Assembly (NCBI GenBank): GCA_028285345.1
Contig: JANQPT010000012.1
Location: 62,001-126,000, forward strand
Direction: 5' to 3'
Length of the DNA: 64,000 nucleotides
DNA from: Planctomycetales bacterium
Lineage (GTDB): Bacteria; Planctomycetota; Planctomycetia; Planctomycetales; Planctomycetaceae
Position numbers and translations under genes: made by a program. This document shows, piece by piece, positions 9,758 to 21,383 of the stretch; position 1 is the stretch's first letter, and every line of letters starts with the position of its first letter. Below the pieces are notes generated by a model, which worked only from the letters and a program-made list of their open reading frames with translations, searched no databases and had not been told where the DNA came from.

Positions 9758-10372
9758 TTAGGCAGCTGACTTCCGCTTTCGCCGCCAGCCGTAGCCGACG
9801 AGCGCCACTCCGCCGATGCCCAGCAACACAAACGTCGACGGCTCCGGCACCGCCGTACTGGGGTGCAAGTGAATCTGGAATGTGCCGCCCTGCGGGCTTT
9901 GAATGCTGCTGATGTCAATCACCCAGTCTTCCGGGTCGATTGTCATGTTCGGATCGCCGAGAAACAGAAAGTTGCTGTCCGGAATGGGTGGATCGAAGAA
10001 CAGCCAGACCTGCGGGTCACCGGCCGCCCCAATCACACTACTGGGGGCCGGACTGATGTCGTTGATTTCCTCGAAGACCGGTCCGCCCTCAAGGTGAACG
10101 TGAAAGTCAGTCCAATCAACCCCCGAGAGATTAAGGTGACCTCCACTAAAGGCGAGTTCCGTACCATCGGCAGGGTCAACATCGACCTGGAGCCAGACCG
10201 GCAGGTTGTTATTCCAGATCACGTCGAAGTCAAGCTCGCCAGGGAGATTGATCGCGTCAATCACCGTGTTGCCATTGTCATTGATCACGGATATCGATGC
10301 TGCCTGGGCAGCCGTAGAATGCACCAACAGCGCTGCGGAAACCGTCAAGAAAGAATACAGTCGTTGTCGCAT
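9758..10372 (-). CDS. secreted PEP-CTERM sorting-domain protein
   Basis: A 204-residue protein with a signal peptide (basic start, hydrophobic core, A-Q-A-A-S cleavage region near residue 25) and a C-terminal PEP-CTERM module: V-P-E-P-S-T, a hydrophobic helix rich in Gly/Leu/Val, and a basic tail G-W-R-R-K-R-K. In known systems this tail is recognised by an exosortase for export and anchoring. No exosortase gene is in the window. The middle part is acidic and beta-rich with no domain I recognise. An AAGGAG lies 13 nt upstream of the ATG. The neighbouring upstream gene also encodes a small secreted protein. Confidence 0.85.
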   Translation of the reverse strand: MRQRLYSFLTVSAALLVHSTAAQAASISVINDNGNTVIDAINLPGELDFDVIWNNNLPVWLQVDVDPADGTELAFSGGHLNLSGVDWTDFHVHLEGGPVFEEINDISPAPSSVIGAAGDPQVWLFFDPPIPDSNFLFLGDPNMTIDPEDWVIDISSIQSPQGGTFQIHLHPSTAVPEPSTFVLLGIGGVALVGYGWRRKRKSAA

Positions 10373-10454
10373 CAGAAAGTGACTCCTTCAAGGAGATGCA
10401 TGAATTCAATTCCAAGCTGCGAGTTCCTAACCGCGCAGCCACGAGAGCCAAGCT

Positions 10455-10883
10455 TCACGCAACCTGAGGAGGCCGGAACGGGCCGCTGCGAGCGTACAGC
10501 GAATGCGGACGGGATCGCTGCCGACTGAGGAATTGCACCAACTCAGCCAGCGTTTGATCCGTGGCAGTCAGATAGGCGTTGGCCCCGCTGTTAACCGAAT
10601 GATCGATGGTGACGGTCCCGAAATTGCCGGTGTGATTCCCGCCTGCCAGAGAGTTCTCTTGCTCCAGTTGCGGAAATCGGAGTCGTTGTGAGGCGTCTTG
10701 CCACGCTTGATCAGCTGCGACGCTCTGCTGTTGACTCAGGTCTGCAGTGTCGCTCGAAACTGCAAATTCGTCCGCCCAAGTCGCGTCACTGGGCAACAGG
10801 TAAGCAGCCTCGGCGCTGCGCATTGTCGCTAAAACCGCGAATGCTGTGGCAATCAACGCCAAGTTGTATCGCTGCGCGGACAT
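10455..10883 (-). CDS. small secreted protein of unknown function
   Basis: A 142-residue protein starting at the ATG at 10883, chosen because the next residues form a clear signal peptide (M-S-A-Q-R-Y-N-L then a hydrophobic Ala/Leu core, ending R-S-A-E-A-A near residue 26). An in-frame extension further upstream has no signal-like features and overlaps the amidase gene. The mature part is polar, rich in Ala/Gln/Ser, without recognisable domains. It sits directly upstream of the PEP-CTERM gene on the same strand with an 82-nt gap, so co-expression is possible. Moderately confident that it is real. Confidence 0.55.
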   Translation of the reverse strand: MSAQRYNLALIATAFAVLATMRSAEAAYLLPSDATWADEFAVSSDTADLSQQQSVAADQAWQDASQRLRFPQLEQENSLAGGNHTGNFGTVTIDHSVNSGANAYLTATDQTLAELVQFLSRQRSRPHSLYARSGPFRPPQVA

Positions 10884-11013
10884 GATCGAACTCTGAGTTT
10901 TCAGGGATATCCACCGCGTATCGCTCACAGTCTGCTGTTTTGAGACCGGAAAATCAAGCAAAATCGGTACAAATTCCCTAAACCTCAAAAAAGACCAACG
11001 CATCAACAAAATT

Positions 11014-11883
11014 CTATGCGTCAGGATTCGCTCCCGCATCCCGCCCCGGCGAGCAAAGCTGATGAGGGTCGACGAGTCCCCGATACAGGTGGGGCCGACG
11101 GTCGGCGAGCCGGTCAATCTCGTGCAAACCAGGCACACGAACGTAATGTTTGTTGCGGGCACGCGCGAGGTCGATATCGGCGTAGAGAATTTCTTCCTCC
11201 GTGCTGGCCGCGTCGGCAATCGTGGCGCCGGTGGTGTCCGCAATGCGGCTATGGCCAATAAAGGGAAAACCGTTCTCAACGCCCACCCGATTGACCGCCA
11301 GATAGTAGACGCCGTTCTCCAAGGCGCGGGTGTTGATCGCGCTGGCAGCGGTACATTGCGAGCCAGGCGGCCAATTCGTTGGCAGCACGATCAAATCGGC
11401 CCCTTGCAGCGCCAGGCAGCGCGCCGCCTCCGGAAACGATGCGTCGTAACAGATATTCATCCCGACGCGTAAATCGCCCGCCTCATGCACCGCAAATGGG
11501 CGATCGCCGTAGTCGGTGAAGCGGTCGATGCCCAAGTACGGCAAATGGATCTTGCGATAACTGCCAATCACTCCGTCCGAACCGACCAGCACGGCCGCGT
11601 TGAACAATCGATCGCCGTCTGACTCCAGCATGCCGAACACGGCATAGCCCCCGGTTGCCGCACAGGCTTGCGCCATGGTCCCCGTCGCCGGTCCGGGAAT
11701 CGCCTCAGCAAACGGCAGTGCCTGATCGCGGCTGTCGAAGCAATATCCAGTCAGCGCACACTCGGGAAAAACGGTGAGCACGGCGCCGTCGGCGGTGGTC
11801 TGTTCAAGTCTGGAGACCATCTTTGCCAGGTTTTCCGCCGGTTGCCCCAACGTCACGTCCATCTGCACAGCAGCGATTTTCAT
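11014..11883 (-). CDS. carbon-nitrogen hydrolase (nitrilase superfamily)
   Basis: A 289-residue cytoplasmic amidase-type enzyme. The catalytic triad of the superfamily is visible: Glu41 in F-P-E-C, Lys111 in Y-R-K-I-H-L-P, and nucleophile Cys145 in N-I-C-Y-D. The start is the ATG at 11883, giving the classic beginning M-K-I-A-A-V-Q-M-D, with AGAAGGAGG nine nt upstream; a longer reading frame upstream is not supported. The family hydrolyses nitriles, amides or N-carbamoyl groups; the substrate cannot be read from the sequence. It diverges from the TolC-like gene. The C-terminal 25 residues are an arginine- and histidine-rich extension past the core fold. Confidence 0.9.
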   Translation of the reverse strand: MKIAAVQMDVTLGQPAENLAKMVSRLEQTTADGAVLTVFPECALTGYCFDSRDQALPFAEAIPGPATGTMAQACAATGGYAVFGMLESDGDRLFNAAVLVGSDGVIGSYRKIHLPYLGIDRFTDYGDRPFAVHEAGDLRVGMNICYDASFPEAARCLALQGADLIVLPTNWPPGSQCTAASAINTRALENGVYYLAVNRVGVENGFPFIGHSRIADTTGATIADAASTEEEILYADIDLARARNKHYVRVPGLHEIDRLADRRPHLYRGLVDPHQLCSPGRDAGANPDA

Positions 11884-12119
11884 GTTTGCAGCCTCCTTCT
11901 CAGTCGTATTGAGATCAGCCTTGTGCTGTATCAAGAACAATGCAGTAAGACAAGCAGACGGTTCAGTTGATTCTGAGACGGACCGGAATTCCTTCAATCC
12001 GCAATCCCGGCATCGTCGATACAATCTTACCGGGAGTCCCCTGCGCGTCTCGTCGGTTTCAAGATGCGCGCTTCCCGGATGTCGCCTCCATTACCCGCCA
12101 GTCAATAGGTTCGCCGGCC

Positions 12120-13607
12120 ATGAAACAGCAAAGTCGATGCTTGTCGCGCATCGTCAGGTGCCTGCTGGCTGCCGTCTGCCTTTCGCTGCAACCGCTGCAA
12201 GAACCAATGCCAGCAGCCGCGCAGGAACCGCCCATTGCGGACCCGTCGAACACCAACGAAGATGGCGAGGGCTTCGTCCATCTTGTCGCGGACCAACTGC
12301 TGTTGACGGACCTGGAACCGCCCGGCGAATGGCCCGGAACGGCGCCCGCGCAGCCATCCGGCGGGACGTTCACACTCTCGGAATTAGAGGATTTGGCGCT
12401 GGCCACCAATCCCACCCTGCAACAGGCGGCCGCGGAAGTCATGCGGCTGGAGGGAATCTGGCAGCAGGTCGGCCTGAAACCGAACCCGATCTTCGGCTAC
12501 CAAGCGGCGGAAATCGGCAACGAGGGCTCCGCCGGCCAGCAGGGGCTGTTCCTCGGCCAGGAATTCGTCCGCGGCGACAAGCTGGAACTCAATCGCGCCG
12601 CTGCCGGTAACGCCGTCGCGCAAGCCCGCTGGAACCGCGAAACGCAACAACAGCGCGTGCTGAACACCGTCAGGCGTCGGTTTTATGAGACGCTCGGTGC
12701 GACAAAGACGTTTGAACTGGCAAAAGAATTACAGGGGCTGGCGGAGGAGTCGGCACGCATCTCCCGCGAATTGGAACAAGCCGGCGAGGGAACGCAGCTC
12801 CAAGTGCTGCAAGCCGAAATCGAGGCCCGCAACAATCAATTGCTGCTGAACAACGCACGCATCCGCCGTCGCGCCGCGCTTCAGCGATTGGCGGTTGCCG
12901 TCGGAAACCCCGAACTGCAGCCGCAAGATCTGGTCGGCAGCTTGGACCAGACGCCGCCGGGATTGGAATTCGACGATGTCTGGAATTGGCTCATCGAACG
13001 CAGCCCGGAATTGCAGGCGGCGTACTATGCCGTGCACCGTGCCCGCTGGGCCATCCGCCGCGCTGAAGCGGAGCCGATCCCCAACGTCGAAGGCCAACTC
13101 GGCATCGCCCAGGATTACGCGACCAACGATTTTGTGGTTAACCTGCAAATCGGCATCCCGATCCCCTATCACAACCGCAACCAGGGTAACATTACCGCCG
13201 CCCAGGCGGAGCACATTCGCGCCTGCCGTGAAATCGAACGCCTGCGGCTGGACCTCCGCGATCGCCTGGTGGCCGCGTTTCAGAACTATCAAGTCAGCAA
13301 GACTCAAGCGGATGCGTATCGCGAGGAAATCCTGCCGCTGGCCAAGAAGAACCTGGAATTGGTTCGCCGCGGCTATGAGCAATCCCAGCTTGATTACCTG
13401 CAGTTGCTGACGGCACAGCGAACCTACTTTCGCCGCAGCCTGGAAGCGGTCAATGCCCGCACGGCTCTCTGGCTCAGCGTTGTGCGGATTCAGGGGCTGG
13501 TGATCGCCGAAGGCCTGGCCGCTCCCAGCGAAGTGCAGGGCGACGTCCAGCCGCCGGACATCAACAGCGACTATCCCCTGGGACTGTTTCCAATGCTGTT
13601 GCCGTAA
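12120..13607 (+). CDS. TolC-family outer-membrane efflux protein
   Basis: A 495-residue protein with a signal peptide (M-K-Q-Q-S-R-C, hydrophobic Leu/Ala core, A-A-A-Q cleavage region near 36). The body is the outer-membrane efflux protein fold: two similar halves of long amphipathic helices and short beta strands (first L-A-L-A-T-N-P-T-L-Q-Q-A, second near I-E-R-S-P-E-L-Q-A-A-Y). It resembles the CzcC/TolC branch that forms the outer-membrane channel of tripartite RND or ABC exporters. No membrane-fusion or inner-membrane partner is adjacent, so the partner must be elsewhere. The start was chosen at the ATG at 12120 because the upstream in-frame region gives no signal peptide. Convergent with ligA, 31 nt apart. 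Confidence 0.88.
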   Translation: MKQQSRCLSRIVRCLLAAVCLSLQPLQEPMPAAAQEPPIADPSNTNEDGEGFVHLVADQLLLTDLEPPGEWPGTAPAQPSGGTFTLSELEDLALATNPTLQQAAAEVMRLEGIWQQVGLKPNPIFGYQAAEIGNEGSAGQQGLFLGQEFVRGDKLELNRAAAGNAVAQARWNRETQQQRVLNTVRRRFYETLGATKTFELAKELQGLAEESARISRELEQAGEGTQLQVLQAEIEARNNQLLLNNARIRRRAALQRLAVAVGNPELQPQDLVGSLDQTPPGLEFDDVWNWLIERSPELQAAYYAVHRARWAIRRAEAEPIPNVEGQLGIAQDYATNDFVVNLQIGIPIPYHNRNQGNITAAQAEHIRACREIERLRLDLRDRLVAAFQNYQVSKTQADAYREEILPLAKKNLELVRRGYEQSQLDYLQLLTAQRTYFRRSLEAVNARTALWLSVVRIQGLVIAEGLAAPSEVQGDVQPPDINSDYPLGLFPMLLP

Positions 13608-13638
13608 ACCTCCGGCGGATGATTCTCGCCGGCCGGTC

Positions 13639-16158
<2,520 letters not shown>

Positions 16159-17238
16159 TCAGCGCGGCCACTCTCCGCTTGGCATGTCGCGGAGAACCAA
16201 CTTCGCAGGATCGACGACAACGTGTTTGACCTTTCGCCGATTGTAGGTGTAGGTGATGTGCACCAACCCGTCGGCGGTCTGAATCACGGCCGGGTACGAG
16301 AATTCTCGCGGTTGGTCCTCCAGCACCAGTGCCGCCTTCCAGTTCTTTCCATCCTCCGAAACGGCGACGTTGAGGAATTGGCGATTCCGCTCGCCCCGTC
16401 CGCGGAGCGAATGATTGTAGACCAACAACTGCCGCCCGTCCGCCAAAGTGACCGCGTCGGTTCCGGAGTTGGGATTCGGCAGACTGGTCGCCGTCATTTC
16501 GCTCCACGTCTTGCCGCCGTCATCCGACCAGCTCTGCGTGACCCGTTTCTCGCGGCTACGGCAGAGAATCTGCATCCGCCCGTCCGGATAGGTCAAAATG
16601 CTGGGTTGGATCGCGTTGAACGTCTTGCCGTCGTTAATCGGCCCGATCCGCTCCCAAGTCTTGCCGAAGTCGCTCGTCTTCTCAAAGTGTACCCGCCAAC
16701 CGTCATATTCGGTGCTCGAACCGCACAGGATATCGCCGCTGGCCAATTGAATCGGCTTGTTCTTGACGGGGCCGTCGATTCCCTCCGGCAATCGCCGCGG
16801 CAAATCCCAAGTTCTACCGCCGTCGTCGGACGTCGTCAGCATGCCCCACCACTCGCGCGGATTCGGCCCCACCTTGTAGAATAGCATCAACGGTCCGCCT
16901 TTGGGCTGAAAGAGAACCGGGTTCCAACAAGGATAGCGCTTCGATTTGTGTTGCACTCCGTTGGCGACCTCGATTGGCCGCGTCCACTTGCCGTTCACCT
17001 TGCGGGAGACCCAAATACCCACGTCGGGATTGTTTTCGTGGGTCCCGCCAAACCAAGCGGCGACCAAATCCCCGTCGGACTCCACAATCGTGGAAGCATG
17101 ACACTGCGGAAATGGAGCATTATCATAAATGAACTCCTCGCTGATAATTCCCGGTTGTTGATCCTCAGCTTGTGTTGCTGGGACCAACAACGACAGCACG
17201 ATCAATACTGCGAGGGTTCGAATTCTAAACGTTGACAT
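16159..17238 (-). CDS. secreted sialidase-like BNR-repeat protein
   Basis: A 359-residue protein with an N-terminal signal peptide (M-S-T-F-R-I-R-T, hydrophobic core, A-T-Q-A cleavage near 24). The body is a six-bladed sialidase-type propeller with several Asp-box motifs: S-D-D-G-G-R-T-W, S-D-F-G-K-T-W, S-D-D-G-G-K-T-W and S-E-D-G-K-N-W. It belongs to the exo-alpha-sialidase/neuraminidase family widespread in planctomycetes. Whether it hydrolyses sialic acids or another glycan is not clear from sequence. The ATG at 17238 is preferred over a TTG one codon upstream. It is followed by the hairpin terminator at 16013 and diverges from the PQQ-propeller gene. Confidence 0.85.
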   Translation of the reverse strand: MSTFRIRTLAVLIVLSLLVPATQAEDQQPGIISEEFIYDNAPFPQCHASTIVESDGDLVAAWFGGTHENNPDVGIWVSRKVNGKWTRPIEVANGVQHKSKRYPCWNPVLFQPKGGPLMLFYKVGPNPREWWGMLTTSDDGGRTWDLPRRLPEGIDGPVKNKPIQLASGDILCGSSTEYDGWRVHFEKTSDFGKTWERIGPINDGKTFNAIQPSILTYPDGRMQILCRSREKRVTQSWSDDGGKTWSEMTATSLPNPNSGTDAVTLADGRQLLVYNHSLRGRGERNRQFLNVAVSEDGKNWKAALVLEDQPREFSYPAVIQTADGLVHITYTYNRRKVKHVVVDPAKLVLRDMPSGEWPR

Positions 17239-17375
17239 CAAGTCCCTTTCGGAATTTTAAGGATGTTATTAACACAAGTTTCATAGCGGCGTCACTCGAA
17301 TGACTGCTAATCAGCCAGTATACTGAATCCCTTGCCTTTCGCGACCATCGTCATTGATTGTCTAAGGACTCTCCC

Positions 17376-20300
17376 ATGCAATATTTGCCCCGTCTGTTCT
17401 GGTTAATCCTCTGCGTCGCCGCTGTTTCCTTTGGATCGGCAACGAGCGCGTCGGCAGCTGACTGGCCGACCTACATGCGCGATAACTCGCGGGTCGGGTC
17501 GACTGACGAGTCCGTCGAGTTGCCGCTGACGCCGAGTTGGACGATCTCTGCCGACGCCGCACTGCAAATGGCGTGGTCGGGACCGGACCGGCGGACGATT
17601 GAAATGAAGGAGTTGCGGCACCGGATTACTTTTGATGATGCATTCCACGTGGCGGTCGTGGGAGACCGGATGTACTACGGATCGTCGGTGGATGATCAAC
17701 TCCACTGCGTCGACATTCAAAGCGGCCGCGAATTGTGGAACTTCTTCAGCGGCGGTCCGATCCGATTGGCGCCGACTGTTGTCGACGGCCGCATTTACTT
17801 CGGCTCCGACGACGGACACGCGTATTGCTTAAACGCCGCTGACGGCAAATTGATCTGGAAACTCAGAGCCGGCCCCGACGACGATTGGTTGCTGGCCCGC
17901 CAGGAAATGATCTCCCGCTGGCCGATTCGCACCGGCATTCTGGTCGACGGCGGAGCGGCCTACTTCGGAGCGGGAATTTTTCCGCACGAAAACATTTACC
18001 TCTACGCCGTCAACGCCGGCGACGGTTCGCTGATCTGGAAACGGGACAACATCAGCGAAGAAGATGCGGGCCGCAACGACCTCTCTCCCCAAGGCTACTT
18101 GCTGGCCAACAAAGATCTGTTGTTCGTTCCGTCTGGGCGGTCGCTCCCAGCGGCAATCGATCGAAAAACCGGACGGATCGTCCACAAGCGCGTGCATGGC
18201 TGGCGGGGCAGCGCGGGCGGAGTCGTGGGCGGCTCACGGGCCCTGCTCTCGGATGGACAAATCTTCTGCTGGGGCGATCATCACATTCTGCCGATCACGC
18301 AGGACAAGGGCGACGTCGGCTACGGCTGGTTCACCGGCTATCAACTCGCCGTTGCGGGCGATCATGCCTACGTGCTCAGCAGCACCGACGTCATCAAACT
18401 CGATCGCGAGACCTACGCGAAAGCGAGCCGCCAGCGGCACAAGTTGGAGCTTGGCCGGCGGCCGATCATGAGGAAGATCTATACGTCGGAAGGCAAGAAG
18501 TTGGAAAAGGCCCAGCAAGAAATGAAAGCGCTGGAGGCCAAGATCAAGGAAGTCGATCAAACCGGCGTCGTCTGGAAGACACCGTTCGTCGGTGAGTCCG
18601 CGATTCTCGTCGCGGGCGACTTGGTGTTCACCGGCGGTAAAGATGTTGTCGCCGCCTATTCCAATGAGAACGGCAAGAAAGTCTGGAAGTCGAAGGTTGA
18701 AGGGGACGCGCGGGGCCTTGCCGTTGCGAACGGGCACTTGTTCGTGAGTACGACCATCGGCAAGATTTACGCCTTCGGGTCCAAACAGACGAACGGAAAG
18801 CCGTCTAATGAAGTGGCGAAAGACCTCAAAGAAAACCCGTTTCCCGAAGATGACCTAACCCAGTTCTATCGCGACTCGGCGGCCGACATTTTGAAGCAAA
18901 CGGGCATTTCACGCGGTTTCTGCTTGGTCCTGGGTAGCGAACAAGGACGACTGGCCTACGAGTTGGCGCGGCAGAGCGAGCTGACGATCTATTGCTTAGA
19001 ACCGGACTCGGCAAAGGTCGCCGCTTCGCGCAAAGCGCTGGATACCGCCGGCCTTTATGGCAGCCGCGTGACCGTTCACGAAGCTGATTTTTCGCCTGTG
19101 CCTTATTCGAGCTACTTTGCCAACCTGATTGTTTCCGACACTCAGTTGCTGACGGGCAAGATTCCGGGCGACCCGCAGGAGATTGCCCGGCATCTGAAGC
19201 CGCTGGGCGGTATCGCCTACTTCGCGGGCGGCAAACAGGATTCTTCTGCCGACGTGAAGCAACGTCATGAATGGTTGCAGGGAATGAAATTAGCCGACCA
19301 ATCCCAGATCACGACCGATGGCTCTTGGGTCATGCTCACTCGCGGCAAGTTGCCTGGCGCGGGAAATTGGTCGCACCAATACGGCGATCCGGGCAATACG
19401 GCCAGCAGCGACGACCGGCTGCTCAAAGGGGGCCTCGGCGTGCTCTGGTACGGCGATCCCGGCCCCGGCAAGATGGTCAACCGGCACTCTGGTGCGGTCG
19501 GCCCGCTGTCGGTTGACGGACGGCTTTTCGTCCAAGGCGAAAACAGCGTGATGGCCTACGACGCGTACAACGGCCTGTTTCTCTGGGAGCGTGCCGAACC
19601 GAACGCGGTCCGCACGGGCGTGTTCAAAAATGAGAATCCCGGCAACCTCGTCGCCGGCGGCGATAGTCTGTTCGTCATGGTCCGCGGTGATTGCCACAAA
19701 CTGGATGTCCAGACCGGCGAAATCGAGGCCACCTATAAAGTCCCTGAAGAAGTGGGCGGCAAGGATTACGAATGGGGCTACCTCGCCTATCAAGACGGCC
19801 TGCTGATCGGCACGGCGACGATTCGCGAAGCCGTCGCCCGCCGAAAACAACGCCGCGGCAAAGTAACGATCGACAACACCACCGGTCTGTTTGCCATCAA
19901 CACCAGTACGGGCGAGACCGCTTGGACCTATCAAGGCAAACACATCGCCCACCACACGATCGCCCTCGGCCCCGAGCGGGTATTCTTCATCGATAGCTCC
20001 ATCTCCAGCGACCAGCGAGCCGAGTTGCTCCGCGAAGACAAATCGGAACTCAAAAAGCTGACCGGTGAAGAGGCTAAAAAAGCGGAAGAGCGGATGAAGC
20101 GGCTCGACGCGCGATTGGCGGTCGCGCTCGATTCCCGCACCGGAGAAAAGATCTGGGAGACACCGGTCGATGTGACCGACTGTAGCGAAATCGGCACCGG
20201 CGGCGGCAAGCTGACCTTGATGGTGCATAACAATGTGCTCGTACTCTGCGGAGCAAACGCCAACGGACACTACTGGAAACAGTTTCTATCGGGCGAATTC

Positions 20301-21299
20301 AAACGCCGCCGCCTCGTCGCCCTCTCCGGCGAAGACGGCCACAAACTGTGGTCCAAGGACGCCAACTACCGGCACCGCCCGATTATCATCGAAGATCAAA
20401 TCGTCGCCGAGCCGTGGGGCTTCGACCTGTATACCGGCGCCCAGCGGATGCGGAAACATCCCATCACCGGCGAAGAGGTCCCCTGGAGCATGGTCCGCAC
20501 GGGCCATCACTGCGGAATGATCACCGCCACGCCCGATATGATGTTCTTCCGCTCGGGGTTCACCGGGTTCTACGATCTCAACGCCGACAACGGCACGCGG
20601 CACTTTGCCGGACACCGTACCGGCTGTTGGATCAATATGATTCCCGCCAACGGTCTGCTGATGGTGCCCGAAGCGAGCGCCGGTTGCGTCTGCTTGTTCT
20701 CGATCGCATCGACGATCGTCATGGAACCCCGCGAGCCGCGCCGTGATTGGACGATCTATAGCTCCGTCGGCAAATCAACCCCGGTGAAGCATCTCTCGCT
20801 CAATTTCGGCGCACCCGGCGACCGCCGCGACGCACGCGGGACCGTCTGGCTCGCCTATCCACGTCCCAAGGCGTACAAGGAAACCGGCTTGGTGCTCCCG
20901 CTGCAATTAAAGACGGACTTCGAGGGCGAAGGCAAGTACGCGGGTATTAACAGCCAGTCCGAGGAATTGACCGGCGCCGAGTCTCCCTGGGTCTATTCGT
21001 ATTGGGCGCAGGGGCTGAAGCGCTTAACGATTCCGCTGCAGGAAGCGGGATCGCCGGCGGCAAACTACACGCTAACGCTGCACGTCATGCCTCCCAAAAC
21101 AGGACAGAATTCTAGCTCGTTGAACGTCAAAGTTCAGGGACACACCCTACTGGCGAAAGTCATCGGCAGCGGTGCGCAAGTACCAATCGTTGATGAAATC
21201 CCGAACATCTCCGTCACCGACGAGTTGGTCGTGGAATTCGAAGCTGGGGAGGGCGAAACATTGCCGCGACTCAGCGGAATCCAAATTCGCCGCGATTAA
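17376..21299 (+). CDS. giant secreted PQQ-propeller protein with embedded methyltransferase-like domain
   Basis: A 1307-residue exported protein. The ATG at 17376 is preferred over an upstream TTG because it opens directly on a signal peptide (M-Q-Y-L-P-R-L-F-W, cleavage near S-A-S-A). Residues about 30-490 form a PQQ-like beta-propeller with blade signatures such as G-R-E-L-W-N-F and G-K-K-V-W-K-S, interrupted by a short coiled coil (about 365-395, rich in Lys/Glu). Residues about 500-640 look like a Rossmann SAM-methyltransferase fold (V-L-G-S-E-Q-G-R-L, then Y-C-L-E-P-D, later N-L-I-V-S-D). A second propeller follows (about 660-1190) and a beta-rich C-terminus. No membrane anchor seen at the C-terminus. 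It is probably periplasmic or surface-exposed; function unknown. Confidence 0.88.
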   Translation: MQYLPRLFWLILCVAAVSFGSATSASAADWPTYMRDNSRVGSTDESVELPLTPSWTISADAALQMAWSGPDRRTIEMKELRHRITFDDAFHVAVVGDRMYYGSSVDDQLHCVDIQSGRELWNFFSGGPIRLAPTVVDGRIYFGSDDGHAYCLNAADGKLIWKLRAGPDDDWLLARQEMISRWPIRTGILVDGGAAYFGAGIFPHENIYLYAVNAGDGSLIWKRDNISEEDAGRNDLSPQGYLLANKDLLFVPSGRSLPAAIDRKTGRIVHKRVHGWRGSAGGVVGGSRALLSDGQIFCWGDHHILPITQDKGDVGYGWFTGYQLAVAGDHAYVLSSTDVIKLDRETYAKASRQRHKLELGRRPIMRKIYTSEGKKLEKAQQEMKALEAKIKEVDQTGVVWKTPFVGESAILVAGDLVFTGGKDVVAAYSNENGKKVWKSKVEGDARGLAVANGHLFVSTTIGKIYAFGSKQTNGKPSNEVAKDLKENPFPEDDLTQFYRDSAADILKQTGISRGFCLVLGSEQGRLAYELARQSELTIYCLEPDSAKVAASRKALDTAGLYGSRVTVHEADFSPVPYSSYFANLIVSDTQLLTGKIPGDPQEIARHLKPLGGIAYFAGGKQDSSADVKQRHEWLQGMKLADQSQITTDGSWVMLTRGKLPGAGNWSHQYGDPGNTASSDDRLLKGGLGVLWYGDPGPGKMVNRHSGAVGPLSVDGRLFVQGENSVMAYDAYNGLFLWERAEPNAVRTGVFKNENPGNLVAGGDSLFVMVRGDCHKLDVQTGEIEATYKVPEEVGGKDYEWGYLAYQDGLLIGTATIREAVARRKQRRGKVTIDNTTGLFAINTSTGETAWTYQGKHIAHHTIALGPERVFFIDSSISSDQRAELLREDKSELKKLTGEEAKKAEERMKRLDARLAVALDSRTGEKIWETPVDVTDCSEIGTGGGKLTLMVHNNVLVLCGANANGHYWKQFLSGEFKRRRLVALSGEDGHKLWSKDANYRHRPIIIEDQIVAEPWGFDLYTGAQRMRKHPITGEEVPWSMVRTGHHCGMITATPDMMFFRSGFTGFYDLNADNGTRHFAGHRTGCWINMIPANGLLMVPEASAGCVCLFSIASTIVMEPREPRRDWTIYSSVGKSTPVKHLSLNFGAPGDRRDARGTVWLAYPRPKAYKETGLVLPLQLKTDFEGEGKYAGINSQSEELTGAESPWVYSYWAQGLKRLTIPLQEAGSPAANYTLTLHVMPPKTGQNSSSLNVKVQGHTLLAKVIGSGAQVPIVDEIPNISVTDELVVEFEAGEGETLPRLSGIQIRRD

Positions 21300-21311
21300 T
21301 GCCGCCCGCAA

Positions 21312-21330
21312 CCCCCGGCTCCGCCGGGGG
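21312..21330. repeat. GC-rich 19-bp hairpin repeat, copy 2
   Basis: cccccggc, loop tcc, gccggggg: the reverse complement of the hairpin at 2671-2689. It sits 12 nt after the stop of the PQQ-propeller gene, followed by ttt, so it may serve as a terminator here. Confidence 0.6.
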
Positions 21331-21383
21331 TTTACGTTGGCGTTCGCTGCCCCGATCGGTTTAGAATAACCGGGGGAGCGATC

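Noticed and set aside
11884-12024. N-terminal extension of the nitrilase-family gene
   Set aside because: The ATG at 11883 has a strong ribosome site and gives the conserved family start.
17210-17230. gggttcgaat box as in tRNA T-arms
   Set aside because: Part of the sialidase-like gene start; no cloverleaf can be drawn.
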